From positions 1,116,001 to 1,180,000 of the forward strand of contig NZ_CP072110.1 in assembly GCF_017638545.1 (NCBI RefSeq): DNA of 64,000 bases, given 5' to 3'. Within the stretch, counting starts at the first letter, position 1. Each line of letters opens with the position of its first letter. The stretch comes from Psychrosphaera ytuae. GTDB taxonomy: Bacteria > Pseudomonadota > Gammaproteobacteria > Enterobacterales > Alteromonadaceae. The notes beneath the pieces were generated by a model. It had not been told where the DNA came from, ran no database searches, and saw only the letters and a list, made by a program, of their open reading frames with translations. The position numbers were made by a program, and so were the translations under genes. Positions 63,066 to 64,000 of the stretch are shown here, piece by piece.

Positions 63066-63917
63066 TTACACCGAAAAAGGATATTGAATCGCTTCATGGT
63101 GTTGATACCCAACAACCTCAAAGTCATCTAGAGTAACCCAAGTCTCTATATCTTCTAATGACTTAATATCAGGGTTAATTTTAAGTTGTGGTGGCTCAAA
63201 CGGTTCGCGTTTAAGCTGAACATCACGCATTAGCTCTAGCTGATCTTCATAAATGTGAGCATTGACTATTTTGTGATATGCCTTACCCGGCTTATGCCCA
63301 GTTATCTGTGCAACCAGTGCCAATAAAACAAAACACTGCACTTGGTTAAAGTTCAGCCCTAACGGAACGTCACAAGAACGCTGATAACTGGTCAGGTACA
63401 AGGTGTCACCTAACAATGAAAAAGTATGAGTGTGCATACAAGGACGTAAACACCCCATATGAAACTCGCCCGGGTTGTAAAAAGAGAGGATTTCGCCACG
63501 GTCATCGATGCCCTTTTTTAAGTCATCGATGATTTTTTTAAGTTGGTCTACATGACCGCCATCTGGTTTGGCCCACTTACGACCTTGAACACCGTAAACA
63601 CGTCCCATGTCATCCTCACCTTTGCGGTGAGGGTTGTTAAGCCAAGCCTGGTTTTCGTTGGCATTAGCATTCCAAGTATTACAACCTATCGCACGAAAAT
63701 CGGCGGCGTTATCATAACCACGTAAGTAACCTAATAATTCAGCAATAGCTGCTTTCCAAAAGCTTTTTCGCGTTGTGATAAGAGGAAACTTATTATTGGC
63801 TACATCATAGGTTAACTCGGCATTGATGACCGTTAAGCAACGCTTACCAGTACGTTCGTTTTCAACCCATTCACCTTCGTCAATAATGCGACGACACAAA
63901 TCTAAATACTGTCTCAT
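63066..63917 (-). CDS. thyA: Thymidylate synthase
   Basis: ThyA methylates dUMP to dTMP with methylenetetrahydrofolate. The 283-residue product (E. coli 264) has the catalytic Cys in YQRSCDVPLGLNFNQ (near residue 185), the substrate motif IVNAHIYEDQLEL, and a final region IQYPFSV where family members end with PxAV-like residues. It is longer than E. coli ThyA through insertions around 90-120. It lies 9 bases after the lgt stop, the common lgt-thyA pair. Confidence 0.96.
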   Translation of the reverse strand: MRQYLDLCRRIIDEGEWVENERTGKRCLTVINAELTYDVANNKFPLITTRKSFWKAAIAELLGYLRGYDNAADFRAIGCNTWNANANENQAWLNNPHRKGEDDMGRVYGVQGRKWAKPDGGHVDQLKKIIDDLKKGIDDRGEILSFYNPGEFHMGCLRPCMHTHTFSLLGDTLYLTSYQRSCDVPLGLNFNQVQCFVLLALVAQITGHKPGKAYHKIVNAHIYEDQLELMRDVQLKREPFEPPQLKINPDIKSLEDIETWVTLDDFEVVGYQHHEAIQYPFSV

Positions 63918-63926
63918 TCTGGCGTC

Positions 63927-64000
63927 CTACGCTGCTGCTTGTTCTAATTTTCCGTTGATACCTTTAGGCTGAGTTTTCAGCGCCCAAACCATCAATACTC
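63927..64000 (-). CDS. lgt: Prolipoprotein diacylglyceryl transferase, 3' end only
   Basis: The minus-strand frame that runs in from the right edge encodes VLMVWALKTQPKGING and about seven more residues to a TAG stop at 63927-63929. The hydrophobic start and basic tail match the end of Lgt (the E. coli protein ends in a similar VIMMVWAYRRSP), and lgt-thyA is the usual gene pair. The call rests on 24 residues plus context. Confidence 0.8.
   Translation of the reverse strand, partial: VLMVWALKTQPKGINGKLEQAAA

Overview
The window reads as chromosomal DNA of a marine gammaproteobacterium, most likely of the Alteromonadales. It is AT-rich (about 40 % GC by eye). Evidence for this placement is a sodium-type PomAB flagellar stator next to xseB-ispA-dxs and thiI, TonB-dependent receptors, a secreted S8 protease with PA and PPC domains, and a TonB/MFS/phosphorylase sucrose locus of the kind seen in Alteromonadales. 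No prophage, CRISPR array or complete insertion sequence is visible. Most of the window is conserved housekeeping DNA with small accessory inserts.

Layout. 1-3 kb: 3' part of glnD, then dapD and a DUF3820 gene. 3-8.5 kb: an S8 protease with a hairpin-rich leader, a small orphan HTH gene, a putative exported zinc metalloprotease overlapping nlpI. 8.5-18 kb (minus strand): the classic tRNA-fMet-rimP-nusA-infB-rbfA-truB-rpsO-pnp operon, with its promoter, internal terminators and decayed tRNA fragments around the fMet gene. 18-26 kb: a cysteine synthase-like enzyme, thiI, pomAB, and xseB-ispA-dxs for isoprenoid precursors. 26-31 kb (minus): a YcgN-like gene, mltB, a YcgL-like gene, rnd and fadD. 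31-34.4 kb (minus): an alpha/beta hydrolase, an exported methyltransferase-like protein, a Slp-type lipoprotein, a Gln-rich protein and a TetR regulator. 34.5-37.9 kb (minus): tsaB, yoaA and a 2-Cys peroxiredoxin. 38-39.4 kb (plus): an iron-storage cluster, bfd-bfr-bfr, with two Fur boxes. 39.5-44.3 kb (minus): argS, prfC and a soluble PAS-type chemoreceptor.

44.4-52 kb is a self-contained sucrose locus. It holds a LacI regulator, sucrose phosphorylase, an MFS permease, a TonB-dependent receptor and a PfkB fructokinase, with three near-identical palindromes as candidate operators. The parts form a route from outer-membrane uptake through inner-membrane transport and phosphorolysis to fructose phosphorylation. 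52-57.5 kb holds rimI and holD, a solute-binding protein, tRNA-Trp, rlmA, an exported peroxiredoxin, a zinc-ribbon methyltransferase, DUF2750 and a membrane protein. 57.6-61.4 kb (minus) is a two-gene unit of an alkylglycerol-monooxygenase-like membrane hydroxylase and a TonB-dependent receptor. The window ends with a membrane-anchored serine hydrolase, thyA and the 3' end of lgt.

The points most worth following are the complementary bacterioferritin pair with differently placed Fur boxes, the AGMO-like/TonB receptor operon, the metalloprotease overlapping nlpI, the exported methyltransferase cluster, and the tRNA-fMet fragments in the rimP operon leader. All function calls come from reading the sequence; no database search was run.
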